NCBI GenBank assembly: GCA_037349105.1
Contig: JAYJMM010000104.1
Coordinates: 1,274,001 to 1,338,000 of the forward strand
Reading direction: 5' to 3'
Origin: Limnomonas spitsbergensis
Taxonomy: Eukaryota; Chlorophyta; Chlorophyceae; Chlamydomonadales
DNA length: 64,000 bases
The number at the start of each line of letters is the position of its first letter. The stretch's first letter is position 1. Below are positions 19,958 through 29,345 of the stretch, in pieces. The notes under the pieces were generated by a model. It was not told where the DNA came from. It was given only the letters and a program-made list of their open reading frames with translations, and made no database searches. The translations under genes and the position numbers were made by a program.

Positions 19958-20495
19958 CCGTAAAACGCCATAGGGTCCGTGCCCCCCCCAACAAATAATG
20001 TAAAAATTTCGTCGCACAGCCAAAAAGAAGTAAAAAACGGCCGCGTAGCGCCGAAATTTTAATTTAATTCAACGCCGCGCAGCAGGAAATTTAATTTAAC
20101 ATCGCGCATCAGTTAAAATAGTTTTAATTTCCGTCCGCGCAGCACTTCCAGCCAGTACAGTAAAACTCCCTGGTCGGTCCTTGGCCTCAGGAAACGTGTG
20201 GCTGATGGGGCCCCGAACCGTCAGCAGTCGTCAGCACCCGTCTCTGCCCCCAGTATCGAGCTTCGCTACGGGGACTGACGTAAGGATCACTCGACGGATG
20301 TCAAATCAAACTGTCGCGCGCTAGCGCACGGTTTTTTCGACATTTTAATTCATACCGCGCACCCCCAGAATAGTTGTTTGGGCACCTGACTGACACGACG
20401 CGCAGCGGCGATTTTTGAATTATTATTAACGCGTACCCATGTTCGTGCACCCCAATAATTAATTAATTATAAGCGAAGTCTCTGGCGTTTTACGG
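19958..20495. mobile_element. 538-bp MITE, Tc1/mariner-like, TA target duplication
   Basis: A perfect 13-bp terminal inverted repeat, CCGTAAAACGCCA at 19958-19970 and its complement at 20483-20495, is flanked on both sides by TA (19956-19957 and 20496-20497), as in Tc1/mariner elements. The interior is noncoding and consists of alternating CGCGCAGC-type words and AT-rich AAATTTAATTT words. A second mariner-like end (ACAGTAAAACTCCCT) lies inside at about 20157, which hints at nested or shortened ends. Confidence 0.78.
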
Positions 20496-21377
20496 TATAG
20501 CAGGTTCTGGTTTTGTGTTAGATTCTTGTACAAATCTCTCACTGGCCAAACCGGAAAGCCCTTCATTGGTGTCAACATCTCAGTCTCACTGAGCCCTAAC
20601 TGAAGGCAATTTTCTGCAGTGCGTTGAAGGGCTGTCAGGTAGGGAGTCCATTATTATTCTCAACCATGTCCAATCCGTGCCCCCTAAAATTATACATTTT
20701 CCTGTGCAAATGTAGAGGTCGCACCTCCGTGCCTTTCACTCATTACCTGGAACTTTACTTTGTATTTTGTTTTTTCAGCCTTTCGTTTTGTCCCTTCACT
20801 CCCCCCCCCCACCTTTCCCTCCTTTCTTTTGTCCTGCCCCCTTCTGTGTTTTCTTTCCATCTATCCTCCCAACTCTTTAGTTAGGCGCCCACGCGGCCGA
20901 GCCTTTTTTGAGCGGGGCCCAGAGGTGTAACGTCATTGACTCACACGAGGAAGACAGCGGAGTCATTAGAATCGTCAGCTGAATTATAGAGAAAAAGATG
21001 TGGCTTTTTCTTAACAATTACTTTTTTACCGGGTCCACCCCCCCCGCCCAGCCTCCCACCCCTCATAACTATCCCCCTAGTGGACCAAAAACTAATCTGA
21101 TACCAGATTTGGAAAGCTCTGGTCAATCTTTACAAAAGAAGTGCATGGGGTCCATATTTTTTCTGCTTGCCGCCCCCCCTCGCGTTCAGCGTATCTTTTT
21201 CGATTTAGGAGTTCGCCATGAGCAGGCCGTCCCCCGGCCACCAACGCGTCCAATTACAGTGAAACCTTGACCGGCCTACGGGCCAAGGCCCAGGCAGCCT
21301 GGCTGGCTGTGCATGGGCCTCCCGGCCGGAGGCTGGGAGGACGCTGAAGTGTTGCTGAAATGTAGCGGGTATATAAA
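20496..21377. other. Noncoding stretch with one dispersed-repeat copy
   Basis: No supported gene. A copy of the short dispersed repeat (GCGCCCACGCGGCCGAGCC ... GTGTAACGTCATTGAC) lies at 20885-20941, and pyrimidine-rich runs occur at 20760-20880 and near 21040. Confidence 0.45.
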
Positions 21378-21423
21378 GGTTTTAGGGTTTAGGTTTTAGG
21401 GTTTAGGGTTCAGGGTTTAGGGT
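21378..21423 (+). repeat. Interstitial telomere-like repeats (TTTAGGG/TTTTAGGG)
   Basis: About six imperfect heptamers or octamers of the plant and green-algal telomere type lie in tandem. They are inside the sequence and followed by unique DNA, so they do not mark a chromosome end here. Confidence 0.8.
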
Positions 21424-21493
21424 TGAATCGTAGGGGTTCAGGACCCTGGTGGGTTTGGTCCTGAACCCCTACGATTCAGGACCAAACCCACCA
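21424..21493. repeat. Two overlapping, mutually exclusive inverted repeats
   Basis: Arm A 21424-21445 (begins TGAATCGTAGGGG) pairs perfectly with 21457-21478. Arm B 21446-21464 (begins CTGGTGGGTTTGG) pairs perfectly with 21475-21493. Because B overlaps the loop and second arm of A, only one hairpin can form at a time. The block follows directly on the telomere-like repeats. Confidence 0.85.
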
Positions 21494-21959
21494 GCTCTGA
21501 AACTTATTGTCACAGACTAAGCCACTGGACCAGAGGATCAGCTGACGAGTATGGGACGTTAAGGCGCCGTCACTACATGTAGCTGATATATAGCTGAACT
21601 GTGGTTGAAATGTAGCAAAGCCATCAAAACATAAAAGCTAGGAACTAACACCTTCGAAATCCAAAATGTATATTATGTTTGTTGAATTGGGGGCTCACAT
21701 CTGTGTATTACTTTGCCCAAAGCTTGCTTGTTTGTTCCGCGCTTGCTTTGCTACCTGTGCTTGCCAAGGCTGTTTTGTTCACACCTGATGGCCAGCTGTT
21801 TGGACTCCAGAGTTCGGACCATGTTCTTTTTGAACTTGGGTCCCACACACCTGTGATTTTTCTAGCCTGGAAATCTGCACAAAGCATCTGCCTTAAGTTT
21901 ATTTCCATGATCCTATCCTGCACACTAAAATCATCAAAGCACACCACCAATCCGCCAAT

Positions 21960-22226
21960 ATCCTGTGCATGCCCAGCTCCTGTGCATGCCCAGCTCCTGT
22001 GCATGCCCAGCTCTTGTGCATGCCCAGCTCCTGTGCATGCCCAGATCCTGTGCATGCCCAGATCTTGTGCATGCCCAGCTCCTGTGCATGCCCAGCTCCT
22101 GTGCATGCCCAGATCCGGTGCATGCCCAGATCCGGTGCATGCCCAGATCCTGTGCATACCCAGATCCTGTGCATGCCCAGATCTTGTGCATGCCCAGATC
22201 CGATGCATGCCCATATCTGGTGCCAC
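21960..22226. repeat. 17-bp minisatellite, about 15 copies
   Basis: The unit CTCCTGTGCATGCCCAG and its variants (GATCCTG, GATCTTG, GATCCGG) repeat every 17 bp. It reads open on both strands because it lacks stops. No coding claim is made. Confidence 0.92.
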
Positions 22227-22261
22227 ACATATTGTATGCTACGAGAAAAATCTGATATGTG

Positions 22262-22430
22262 TCACCAGTACCTGAGATCTGAAACCTGTAACATGAAACC
22301 TGGAGATGAAACCTGAAACCCCAAGTCTGAGAGCTGAAGCCTGAGATCTGAAACCCCAGATTTGAAACCTGAGATCTGAAGCCTGAGTTCCAAAACCTGA
22401 CAACCTTAACCTGACATCTGAAACCTGCAG
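22262..22430 (+). repeat. Degenerate CTGAAACCTGAGAT repeat ahead of an exon
   Basis: Words of the type CTGAGATCTGAAACCTG recur about ten times with variable spacing. The last copy, ATCTGAAACCTGCAG, is itself the proposed splice acceptor of the exon at 22431, so the repeat looks like copies of that intron end. Confidence 0.6.
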
Positions 22431-22573
22431 ACTCAGCCGCTGTTCCTGCATTTGTCCAAGATCTCGAACAGGACAGCGCCGTTACCACTGTTGGCATCGG
22501 TGGTGGGGCGAGTGAGGCACCACCAACAGCAGCAGCCACAGCAGCCGCAGATGCTGGCTTGCTGTCAGGAGCC
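22431..22573 (+). CDS. Exon candidate of an unrecognised plus-strand gene
   Basis: The segment lies between an AG acceptor (22429-22430) and a strong donor GTGAGT (22574). It is open in one frame with Ala-rich coding (for example TTVGIGGGASEAPPTAAAT) and ends in phase 0, which fits the phase-0 start of the next candidate exon at 23597. Without the donor the same frame runs on to a stop at 22736. No domain is recognised. Confidence 0.35.
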
Positions 22574-23596
22574 GTGAGTAGAGCAGGCGGTGTACGCAAA
22601 CAGCCAGGAGCCCGGGCGGCATATCTATGTAGCCTGCTGGACTTTGCTCATCCCCGTCATAGGGCTATAAGATCTATCCAGAGACGTATCCGCAGATATA
22701 TTTGGCCTGCTGATCAAGCTCCCACGACCTTATTGTAACTCCTAACAAAACGTACCCGCCCCCTCGTCACTCACCCATCACACACACGCCCTCCCCACAC
22801 CTCCCTCCCTTAACCCTGCGAGCACTTCCTCCCCGCACTTCCTATATACCTTCCAAGCACACTATCCCTGACCCCCCCCCTATACATTGTAAGCACACAC
22901 GTCACACCCTCTCCGAAACCCCCTCCCTCGCATACCCTCACCGCACCCGCCACGCATGTCCCAGCAGTGTGCTCTTCTTGTGGCAACTGCTTGCCGGTTC
23001 TACCCAACAGGCCGTGGGCGCTTGCCTTAATGCTGTAACAGCAACCCATTAGTCGTTTGTTTCTTATGGCCAAAGAATATTTTATATAGAGTGCCCATTA
23101 TGGCCTCTTAAAGACAAGGAAATCGCTTCTAAAAGACAAGGAAAGGTAGCAAGGGCTGTAAGTTCCATGAGTACTGTAATGTTCCGGGAGCAGTGTTTGT
23201 TTTTTCGTGACTCAGCTACATGTCAGCTACACTCTGGCCTCCGGTCAGCAACCCCAGTTTTAGCCAGCCATGCTGCTTTGGCCTCCACTCGTATTCCGGT
23301 CCAAGTTTGGTCCCAATTTGGCCTTCGGCGGGGCCGCGGGGCAAACTGCTGAAGGTGAACCTGTTGCCAAAATAAGAAATGCAGCTCGGGAGGCACTATC
23401 TGGGCCGTCAGAAAAAGTCACAAAATGTATTTACATTTGTTCCTACCTTTCCGACAGTCGGCGACCTTTGACACCGCGCCCCACCCTGCTTCAATTTGTT
23501 GTTAAGACTTGTACGGCCAATGGGCTGTAAAAGATCTTTGGGCCGCAAAGATTCTTTGACAAACCCTAAACCCTCGCCCCGTCTTGCTGCCTGCAG

Positions 23597-23732
23597 GTCT
23601 TCCTGACCTCCCCTCATTGGTCCCCGATGCGGTACTGTGATATGTACGCGCCCTTCCAGCCCCAGAGGGACCACTCGTCACGGGCAGTCCTCGAGGTGTC
23701 CAACGTTGCGCTACGCAGCAGCATCCTACCAG
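23597..23732 (+). CDS. Exon candidate of an unrecognised plus-strand gene
   Basis: A CTGCCTGCAG acceptor and an AG/GTAATT donor enclose 136 bp that are open in only one frame and have strongly GC-ending codons. The peptide includes SPHWSPMRYCDMYAPFQPQR and VLEVSNVALRSSIL. It starts in phase 0 and ends in phase 1, so at least one more exon must precede the phase-0 acceptor at 25621 if both belong to one gene. The family is not recognised. Confidence 0.5.
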
Positions 23733-24115
23733 GTAATTTTCATCAGTGTTGTGGCAGGTAATTGTGTTTAGTGTTTTGGCAGGTATTTTCGACCAGTGCT
23801 TTACCGCGTAATCTGATCGGGCACATCCCAGGTAATTCGATCCGTGGCCTCCCAAGCAACTTGATCAGTGTTATGCCTGATACTCTGATCAGCGTTACAT
23901 TATTATAGAAGGTAATTTGACCAGAGTTGTTCCAGATACTCAGATCAGTGGCCGGCTGGCCGCCACTGTAATCTGATCAGTGTTTCACCCAGTGTACTTT
24001 GATAAGTGTTACATACTTATATCAGGTAATTTGATTATCTTTGAACCCAGCAATTTGATCAGTGGCCTCCCAGATACTATGAACTGAAGCCTCCCTTTTA
24101 TTTTTATCAGTGGCT
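23733..24115 (+). repeat. Degenerate 35-40-bp repeat made of donor-like GTAATT words
   Basis: Immediately after the exon end (CCAG/GTAATTTT) the sequence repeats words such as GGCAGGTAATTG, GGCAGGTATTTT, CCCAGGTAATTCG, GAAGGTAATTTG and ATCAGGTAATTTG with ATCAGTGTT in each unit. About ten diverged units are visible, each resembling the real exon donor. Confidence 0.65.
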
Positions 24116-24129
24116 TTGCTCACCAGGCA

Positions 24130-24375
24130 GCCCCTTGTACTGTTTTGCTTGTTCTCAGGTGTTGCACTGCACATCCTGTCAACTCCAGACTGCTGCATGT
24201 ACTGCTTTGCTCACCAGCCAGCCTCTCGTACTGCTGTGCGGTGTGCTACTGTGCTGTACATGCTGGTATCTCTGGACTGAACTTGTACTGCTTTGCTCAC
24301 CAGCCAGCCTCTTTTACTACTTCCACGTTCGCAGGTGGTGTGCGGTACATGCTGGTTTCTCCAGAGAGCCTGTTG
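24130..24375. repeat. Diverged repeat of TGTACTGCTTTGCTCACCAG
   Basis: The phrase TACTGCTTTGCTCACCAG with CAGCCTC following occurs about three times with related flanks, roughly every 95 bp. No coding signal is evident. Confidence 0.5.
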
Positions 24376-24925
24376 TACTGCTTTGCGCATTTGTGGGGAT
24401 TCATCGCCTACTCGATCTGCCTAGGGAGCTCCTATTTCCAGGTCGGTAGAAGTCAAGGATTCAGGGTATGAGGCTTAATGAATCCTCCACCATCCGCTTA
24501 ACGAGCTCCTATTTCCATCCTTCATGCACCCCAGACCACCGTTGGGGTTGAGGGTTTAGGGCACCAGATGACGTGTTCCATCGCTGGCATACCCTCTTGT
24601 CCTCAGTACTGATTTCCCCTGTTCAGATTATTCTTTCTATGCGTACTGCTTTGCGCGTTTGTGGGGATTCACCGCCTACTCGATCTGCCTAGGGAGCTCC
24701 TATTTCCAGGTCGGTTGAAGTCAAGGATTCAGGGTATGAGGCCTAATGAATCCTCCACCATCCGCTTAAGGAGTTCCTATTTCCATTCAGCGATATCCTT
24801 CATGCACCCCAGACCACCGTTGGGGTTGAGGGTTTAGGGCACCAGATGACGTGTTCCATCGCTGGCATACCCTCTTGTCCTCAGTACTGATGTCCCCTGT
24901 TCAGATTATTCTTTCTATGCGTACT
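24376..24925. repeat. Direct tandem duplication, 268-bp unit
   Basis: Copy 1 (24376-24643) and copy 2 (24644-24925) both begin TACTGCTTTGCGC and end TTCTATGCG. Copy 2 carries a 13-bp insertion (CATTCAGCGATAT) after TATTTC. Otherwise they differ by only a few substitutions. A GAGGGTTTAGGG telomere-like word lies in each. Confidence 0.85.
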
Positions 24926-25199
24926 TCATCACCTTAGGGGGACTGCCAAGCAGCCACCAATGAGCTAATATGAAGCAGAACACTTAATATTGGTACTGAA
25001 CCCAGAACCCTTTGCCCTTAACCTTATTACTAACCTTACACATCCAGAACCATATCCAGCTTACAGCCGGTGGTCCTAGCAACATGACCCCTCAGCAGTC
25101 AGCCCGAAACGGACCGGTAGCTGAAACGTGCCAGTACTTGAAACGTTACAGTGCCTGAATCATTGCGGTACCTGAATTGCACTTAAATGAAGTGTACCA

Positions 25200-25512
25200 T
25201 ACCTGAAACGCATCGGTAAATGAAATGTGCCGGTAGCTGAAACGTAAGGGTAACTGAAACGTAAGGGTAACTGAACGTAAGGGTAACTGAAACGTACCGG
25301 TAACTGAAACGTAAGGGTAACTGAAACGTGTCGGTAACTGAAACGTAAGGGTAACTGAAACGTAAGGGTAACTGAAACGTAAGGGTAACTGAAACGTGTC
25401 GGTAACTGAAACGTAAGGGTAACTGAAACGTAAGGGTAACTGAAACGTGTCGGTAACTGAAACGTAAGGGTAACTGAAACGTAAGGGTAACTGAAACGTG
25501 CCGGTAGCTGTA
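25200..25512. repeat. 18-bp minisatellite (GTAACTGAAACGTAAGGG)
   Basis: The unit repeats about 15 times with a second variant (CGTGTCGG or CGTGCCGG instead of CGTAAGGG) placed at semi-regular intervals. Diverged flanking units extend to about 25090 and 25580. The 18-bp period keeps a minus-strand frame open, which explains a spurious 6-residue repeat peptide. Confidence 0.9.
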
Positions 25513-25620
25513 AGATACCGGTGGCTGAAATGTACTCGTTGCTGAAATTTACCAGTAGCTGAAGTAAACATACCGGTAGCTGAATTGCACTTGACTTATA
25601 ACCTTTATTCCCTGCTCTAG

Positions 25621-25911
25621 CGCATCCTCGAGTCTACGCCCAAGCTGCAGGCTGCGCTCCTCCGCTCCACCCGCCTCCGAGAGTACATTCCCTACTTGCA
25701 ACGACCGAGGCTGCAGGTTGCTGCCGCCGCTGCCCGGGGGGGTGGCAGGTGCCTTCGCTGGGATCTGGGTGCACGCGGGGAGGAGCCTTTGGGTGGCGCT
25801 GTTGAGGGCGAGGAGGTCCATGACGAGGGCGGGGCGTTCGGCGGAAATGAGGAGGAGGGAGTGGAGTTTGGGGACGAAGAGATGGACCAGGCTGATGTCT
25901 ACATCTATTAA
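25621..25911 (+). CDS. Possible terminal exon of an unrecognised plus-strand gene
   Basis: A pyrimidine tract ending CCCTGCTCTAG precedes a GC-ending frame that starts in phase 0 and stops at TAA 25909-25911. The peptide begins RILESTPKLQAALL and contains RLREYIPYLQRPRLQ, an Ala/Gly stretch and an acidic tail (GNEEEGVEFGDEEMDQ). Internal AGGT donors exist (after RPRLQ and later), so the exon may be shorter. The minus strand is also open with C-ending codons (PALVMDLLALNSATQRLL), so the opposite strand remains an alternative. Confidence 0.4.
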   Translation, partial: RILESTPKLQAALLRSTRLREYIPYLQRPRLQVAAAAARGGGRCLRWDLGARGEEPLGGAVEGEEVHDEGGAFGGNEEEGVEFGDEEMDQADVYIY

Positions 25912-26188
25912 GAGGGTGGGGTCTTTGATGAATCTGCCGAACAGAACCCGCATTACAAGGCAGGTTTGGTACAGGTCGCATTTTATGGGTTGGATCCAAG
26001 GGATCCAACCCCACCTCTCTCTCTAAATTCTCTCCAGGTTGCTCTGCCTGGCCCCCATAGCAGTAACTAAGTAACAGCACGATACGGCACAGCTTAAGCT
26101 GAGTTTTACAACTAAGGCAAAGATTTAGCTGTGATGCAACACCAAGGTAACACGATATGGCATCATACGGCACATGTTAAGCCGGGTT

Positions 26189-26244
26189 GCACTACCATGC
26201 CTTTCGGCCCCATAAGGGGGTCTATGGATAAGGCATGGTAGTGC
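26189..26244. repeat. Hairpin with 15-bp arms
   Basis: GCACTACCATGCCTT at 26189-26203 pairs perfectly with AAGGCATGGTAGTGC at 26230-26244 across a 26-base loop. Confidence 0.8.
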
Positions 26245-26317
26245 ATAAGTGCAATCCTTGCCGCATCTGTGAGGCTGGCCAGGATTGAGCTACCCTTTCA
26301 TGAAGAGCTGAAGGAGA

Positions 26318-27197
26318 GGCTGGGGTTAAGGCAAGAGTATGACATGTGCTTGAGAGCCCTAATTCCCTTTCAGTACCCTTTTACATGATCTATGGACGGC
26401 ATCCCCAATCCACGCGCTTATTCCCTTATTTATTCATTTACTTTACCACATCGCGTTAACCCTGTGCTCCACTCTGCCCCCTTGCGCACCTTGCCAGGTG
26501 GGGGACTTGTGCTTGGGAGCCCTATTTCTCTTTCACTACCCTTCCACCACATCACCCTCCTCCCCTACTCCACTCCGCCCTCTTTTACCTTGCCAGGTTG
26601 AGGACTTGTGCTTGGGAGCCCTATCTTTAAATTTCCCTTTTAATACCCTTTCACCCCACTGCGTTGTCTCTGTGCTATGTTCCTCCCCCTTGCATTTTGC
26701 CAAGAGGAGGACTTGTGCTTGGGAGCCCTATCTTTAAATTTCCCTTTACATACCCTTTCACCCCACCGCGTTATCTCTGCGCTCTACTCCTCCCCCTTGC
26801 ACCTTGCCTGGAGGAGAACCTGTGCTTGGGACTTGGGAGCTCTATCTTTAAATTTCCCTTTACATACCCTTTCACCCCACCGCGTTATCCCTGCGCTCTG
26901 CTCCTCCCCCTTGCACCTTGCCTGGAGGAGGACCTGTGATTGGGAGCTCTATTTCCCTTTCAGTACCTTAATATGATTTATGGACAGCTTCGCCAATTCA
27001 CACGCTCTCTTGCTCACGTATTGATGTATTCATTCTTTACCACACAGACCTCACCCCGCCGTCCGTTCTGCCCCCTTGCACCTTGCTAGGTGTAGGATCT
27101 GTGCTGAAGAGTCAATTTTTTATATTTCATTTTCTGTAACCCTTTTCTAACACAGCCCTCGCCCCACACCCCGTTCCACCCCTTTGCACTTTGCCAG
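26318..27197 (+). repeat. Array of acceptor-plus-exon-start copies, about seven units
   Basis: Units of about 100-165 bp each contain a pyrimidine-rich lead-in, TTGCCAGG or TTGCCTGG, and GAGGACTTGTGCTTGGGAGC, starting near 26320, 26490, 26590, 26697, 26804, 26919 and 27081. The same junction followed by a longer coding segment is the exon at 27198. The array therefore looks like serial copies of that exon's 3' splice site and its first 25 or so bases, with the remaining exon lost or never copied. Confidence 0.7.
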
Positions 27198-27284
27198 GTG
27201 GAGGACTGGTGCCTGGGAGCCCTGCGCTGGCGGTTGGCTGGCCGGGAAGCTCATGAACCAGCAGGCGCCTCGGGAGGCTGTACA
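27198..27284 (+). CDS. Exon candidate, 87 bp, product unrecognised
   Basis: A TTTGCCAG acceptor and a GTAACA donor enclose 29 codons in phase 0 on both sides, mostly GC-ending. The peptide includes VEDWCLGALRWRLAGREAHE. Partial copies of its start fill the preceding 0.9 kb. It may belong to the same gene as the exons at 22.4-25.9 kb; no family is recognised. Confidence 0.45.
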
Positions 27285-28020
27285 GTAACAACCTGTACCA
27301 CTCAATGAAAGAGGAAAGGGGCGGCACACCACTGAGGCCGCCGCCACTTAGTTTAGGGTTAAGGATTTAGGTGACCATTGAGGCCGCCGCAGCTTGGGGC
27401 GACCAGCAGCTTGAGGGTTCACCGTCGATGAACAGGTCGAGTAGGCCTTGGCCCAGCCCCAGCATTGGACCCTCGAGGTGCGTAGCACCGTGAGGGCCTT
27501 GCTCAACCGTGGTCACCCGGTCCACCAGCAGCTTAAGGGCTCAAGCATTTTCATATAGCAGGACCGGGACCAAGAGAGGGTGCCAACCACAAAGGTCGGT
27601 CTGTTGGAAAACTGAGTCCGAAAATTAGTCTATTCCAGTTGGATGGAGATTCAGGCCAGCAACAGCTTGAGGGTTACAAGAGTTCTATGGCATATATCAT
27701 ATTCAAGTGCATAGTTTAGGGTTTGGGGTGAACCCTAAACCTGAGGCCTGAGGGCCTCGCTGCCCCCCAAGCCCAACATGATTCACGAAGCATTTTCTCA
27801 GTACCATTAAGGATACATTGCTTTGATTCCTGCTGTCCCCTCAGTCTCCCCACGCACCCCTCGCCCCTAGGGGAATGCGGGTTGAGGAAACATCGCATCT
27901 GAACAAAAAATCGAAGTCTAGAAAATTAAGCCACACAATTGTACGATGAATACGAGCCGACTATTTTACACCCTGATCAGCTGTCGCGTCCTTCCTCCTC
28001 ATCCTCATCCTCATGCTCCT
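27285..28020. other. Noncoding stretch with diverged repeats
   Basis: The phrase CAGCAGCTTGAGGGTTC or a close variant occurs near 27405, 27523 and 27659, a degenerate unit of about 120-130 bp. Telomere-like TTTAGGGTT words lie near 27350 and 27715. No supported gene. Confidence 0.4.
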
Positions 28021-28312
28021 CTAAAATCCATTCAGACAGCAAGTCCTTGAAGGCCACCGGGGATCCGCCCACCCTATCAGACCCAGCGCCATCTCCTCAC
28101 CCGACAGCAAACACCGGTCCAGCATGACGGTGATGGCGGGGCGGTCCATGCGGATTCCAATCCAAACTGCCAGCTGCTGGCAACGATCGCCCCACAGTGC
28201 GTCCCACAAGACTGCAGAAATGGCGCACTCCCTCTCAACTGATTCCACAAGTAGCGGCGGCGGCACGGAACCTCCATGCCGGGCGGCAATCAACATGCCC
28301 CTGCATGCATGC
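28021..28312 (-). CDS. CobW C-terminal domain, last exon of the damaged gene
   Basis: After a CCCCTCCCAG acceptor (alternative acceptor 12 bases on, same phase) the frame completes the CobW C-terminal domain: WGDRCQQLAVWIGIRMDRP, then MLDRCLLSGEEMALG and GWADPRWPS. Family members have WGDR.QELVFIG..MDR...LD.CLLT.EEM and end near DPFP. The last residues (SRTCCLNGF) depart from the family, as if the end has drifted. Domain assignment is firm; whether it is expressed is not known. Confidence 0.65.
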
Positions 28313-28397
28313 CTGGGAGGGGCAGGCCTAGTGACAAAAGGGGGGGGGGGGAGGCTACATGGGAAGCTACTGATACCCTTCTAGGCCAGCATTGTCC

Positions 28398-28484
28398 ACC
28401 CGTATTACCGACCCGTATTACCGACCCGTACCGACCCGTATTACCGACCCGTATTACCGACCCGTATTACCGACCCGTATTACG
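28398..28484. repeat. 13-bp minisatellite (ACCCGTATTACCG)
   Basis: About six copies of the unit, one shortened, lie in the intron between the last two CobW exons. Confidence 0.88.
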
Positions 28485-28664
28485 GGCAGGCCTAGTCACG
28501 GGGGGGGCACTGATATCCACTAATTTCCTTCTCAATCAGCACTACTAAAGGTTAGTAATTAATAAATTTACTACCCTTAAGGACCTCCCTTATAGGCTCG
28601 CATGCCTCCACACATACCAAACACAGCAACTGCACAACCACGCGTTGATACTCCACATGCTCAC

Positions 28665-28732
28665 CTAGGCTCGCCCTGCCTCGAGCCTCCGGCGGATTGC
28701 AATACGCCCATAACGTCGCGTCGGGTGGCCAG
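28665..28732 (-). CDS. CobW C-terminal domain, 68-bp exon of the damaged gene
   Basis: The exon lies between a CTTTTCTAG acceptor and a textbook donor CTAG/GTGAGC. It codes LATRRDVMGVLQSAGGSRQG and then EP, matching the start of the CobW C-terminal domain, where family members have WLATR...GVW.QAGG. It ends after two bases of a codon, exactly as needed by the next exon. Two Trp positions usual in the family are replaced here (Leu and Arg). Confidence 0.6.
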
Positions 28733-28744
28733 CTAGAAAAGGCC

Positions 28745-29095
28745 CTGAGCAGGCACAGTCCAGCAAGACAGGCAAGGGCAGGTATGACTGGCAGGGCAGG
28801 TACCAGTCCAGCAGGACAGGCAAGGCCAGGTACGACTGGCAGGGCAAGTACGAACGGCAAGGCAGGTACGGATGGCAGGGCAGGTACCAGTCCAGCAGGA
28901 CAGGCAAGGGCAGGTACGACTGGCAAGGCAAGTACGAACGGCAAGGCAGGTACGGATGGCAGGGCAGGTACCAGTCCAGCAGGACAGGCAAGGGCAGGTA
29001 CGACTGGCAGGGCAAGTACGAACGGCAAGGCAGGTACGGATGGCAGGGCAGGTACCAGTCCAGCAGGACAGGCAAGGGCAGGTGCAGCTGACAGG
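28745..29095. repeat. 84-bp minisatellite, about four copies
   Basis: TACCAGTCCAGCAGGACAGG starts at 28801, 28885, 28969 and 29053, an exact 84-bp period, with a partial unit before. Sub-words of the form GGCAGGGCAGGTACGA repeat inside each unit. Because 84 is a multiple of three, open frames of 28-residue repeats appear on both strands; they are not taken as genes. Confidence 0.92.
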
Positions 29096-29100
29096 GCTGG

Positions 29101-29345
29101 ATGGAGGCGATGAGGGTACCGGTGCTTCTGGGACTGCCACAACTACAACATATTACGAGATTACCGATACCATGTTATTTCTTTCATTGTGCATACCCTC
29201 TGCGTGTCGTGCCGGAGACTACATGGAGGCGCTGAGGGAAAAAGAGCTGTTGGCACTGCCACAGCTACCACTTGTTACGAGATCATCACTGCCTAGTTCT
29301 TTCTTTCATTGCGCAGGGGAGGGGAGGGGGCAATGGCAGTGCCGG
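29101..29345. repeat. Diverged tandem duplication, 122-bp unit
   Basis: Two copies start ATGGAGGCG at 29101 and 29223 and share ACTGCCACA, TTACGAGAT and TTTCTTTCATTG in order. It lies in the presumed intron region of the CobW copy. Confidence 0.7.

Noticed and set aside
21679..22275. Plus- and minus-strand frames across the 17-bp array
   Set aside because: Most of each frame is the translated minisatellite. A short minus-strand part (VVCFDDFSVQDRIME) faintly recalls a reverse-transcriptase motif but is too short and lacks neighbouring motifs.
25549..25953. Minus-strand frame overlapping the candidate exon at 25621
   Set aside because: It has C-ending codons and a helical look, but it runs into the 18-bp minisatellite, and the plus strand has the better splice acceptor and neighbouring exons on the same strand. 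Kept as an alternative only.
28552..29142. Open frames of 28-residue repeats on both strands
   Set aside because: An 84-bp repeat unit without stops keeps frames open on both strands. The real exon here is the 68-bp CobW exon at 28665-28732, in another reading context.
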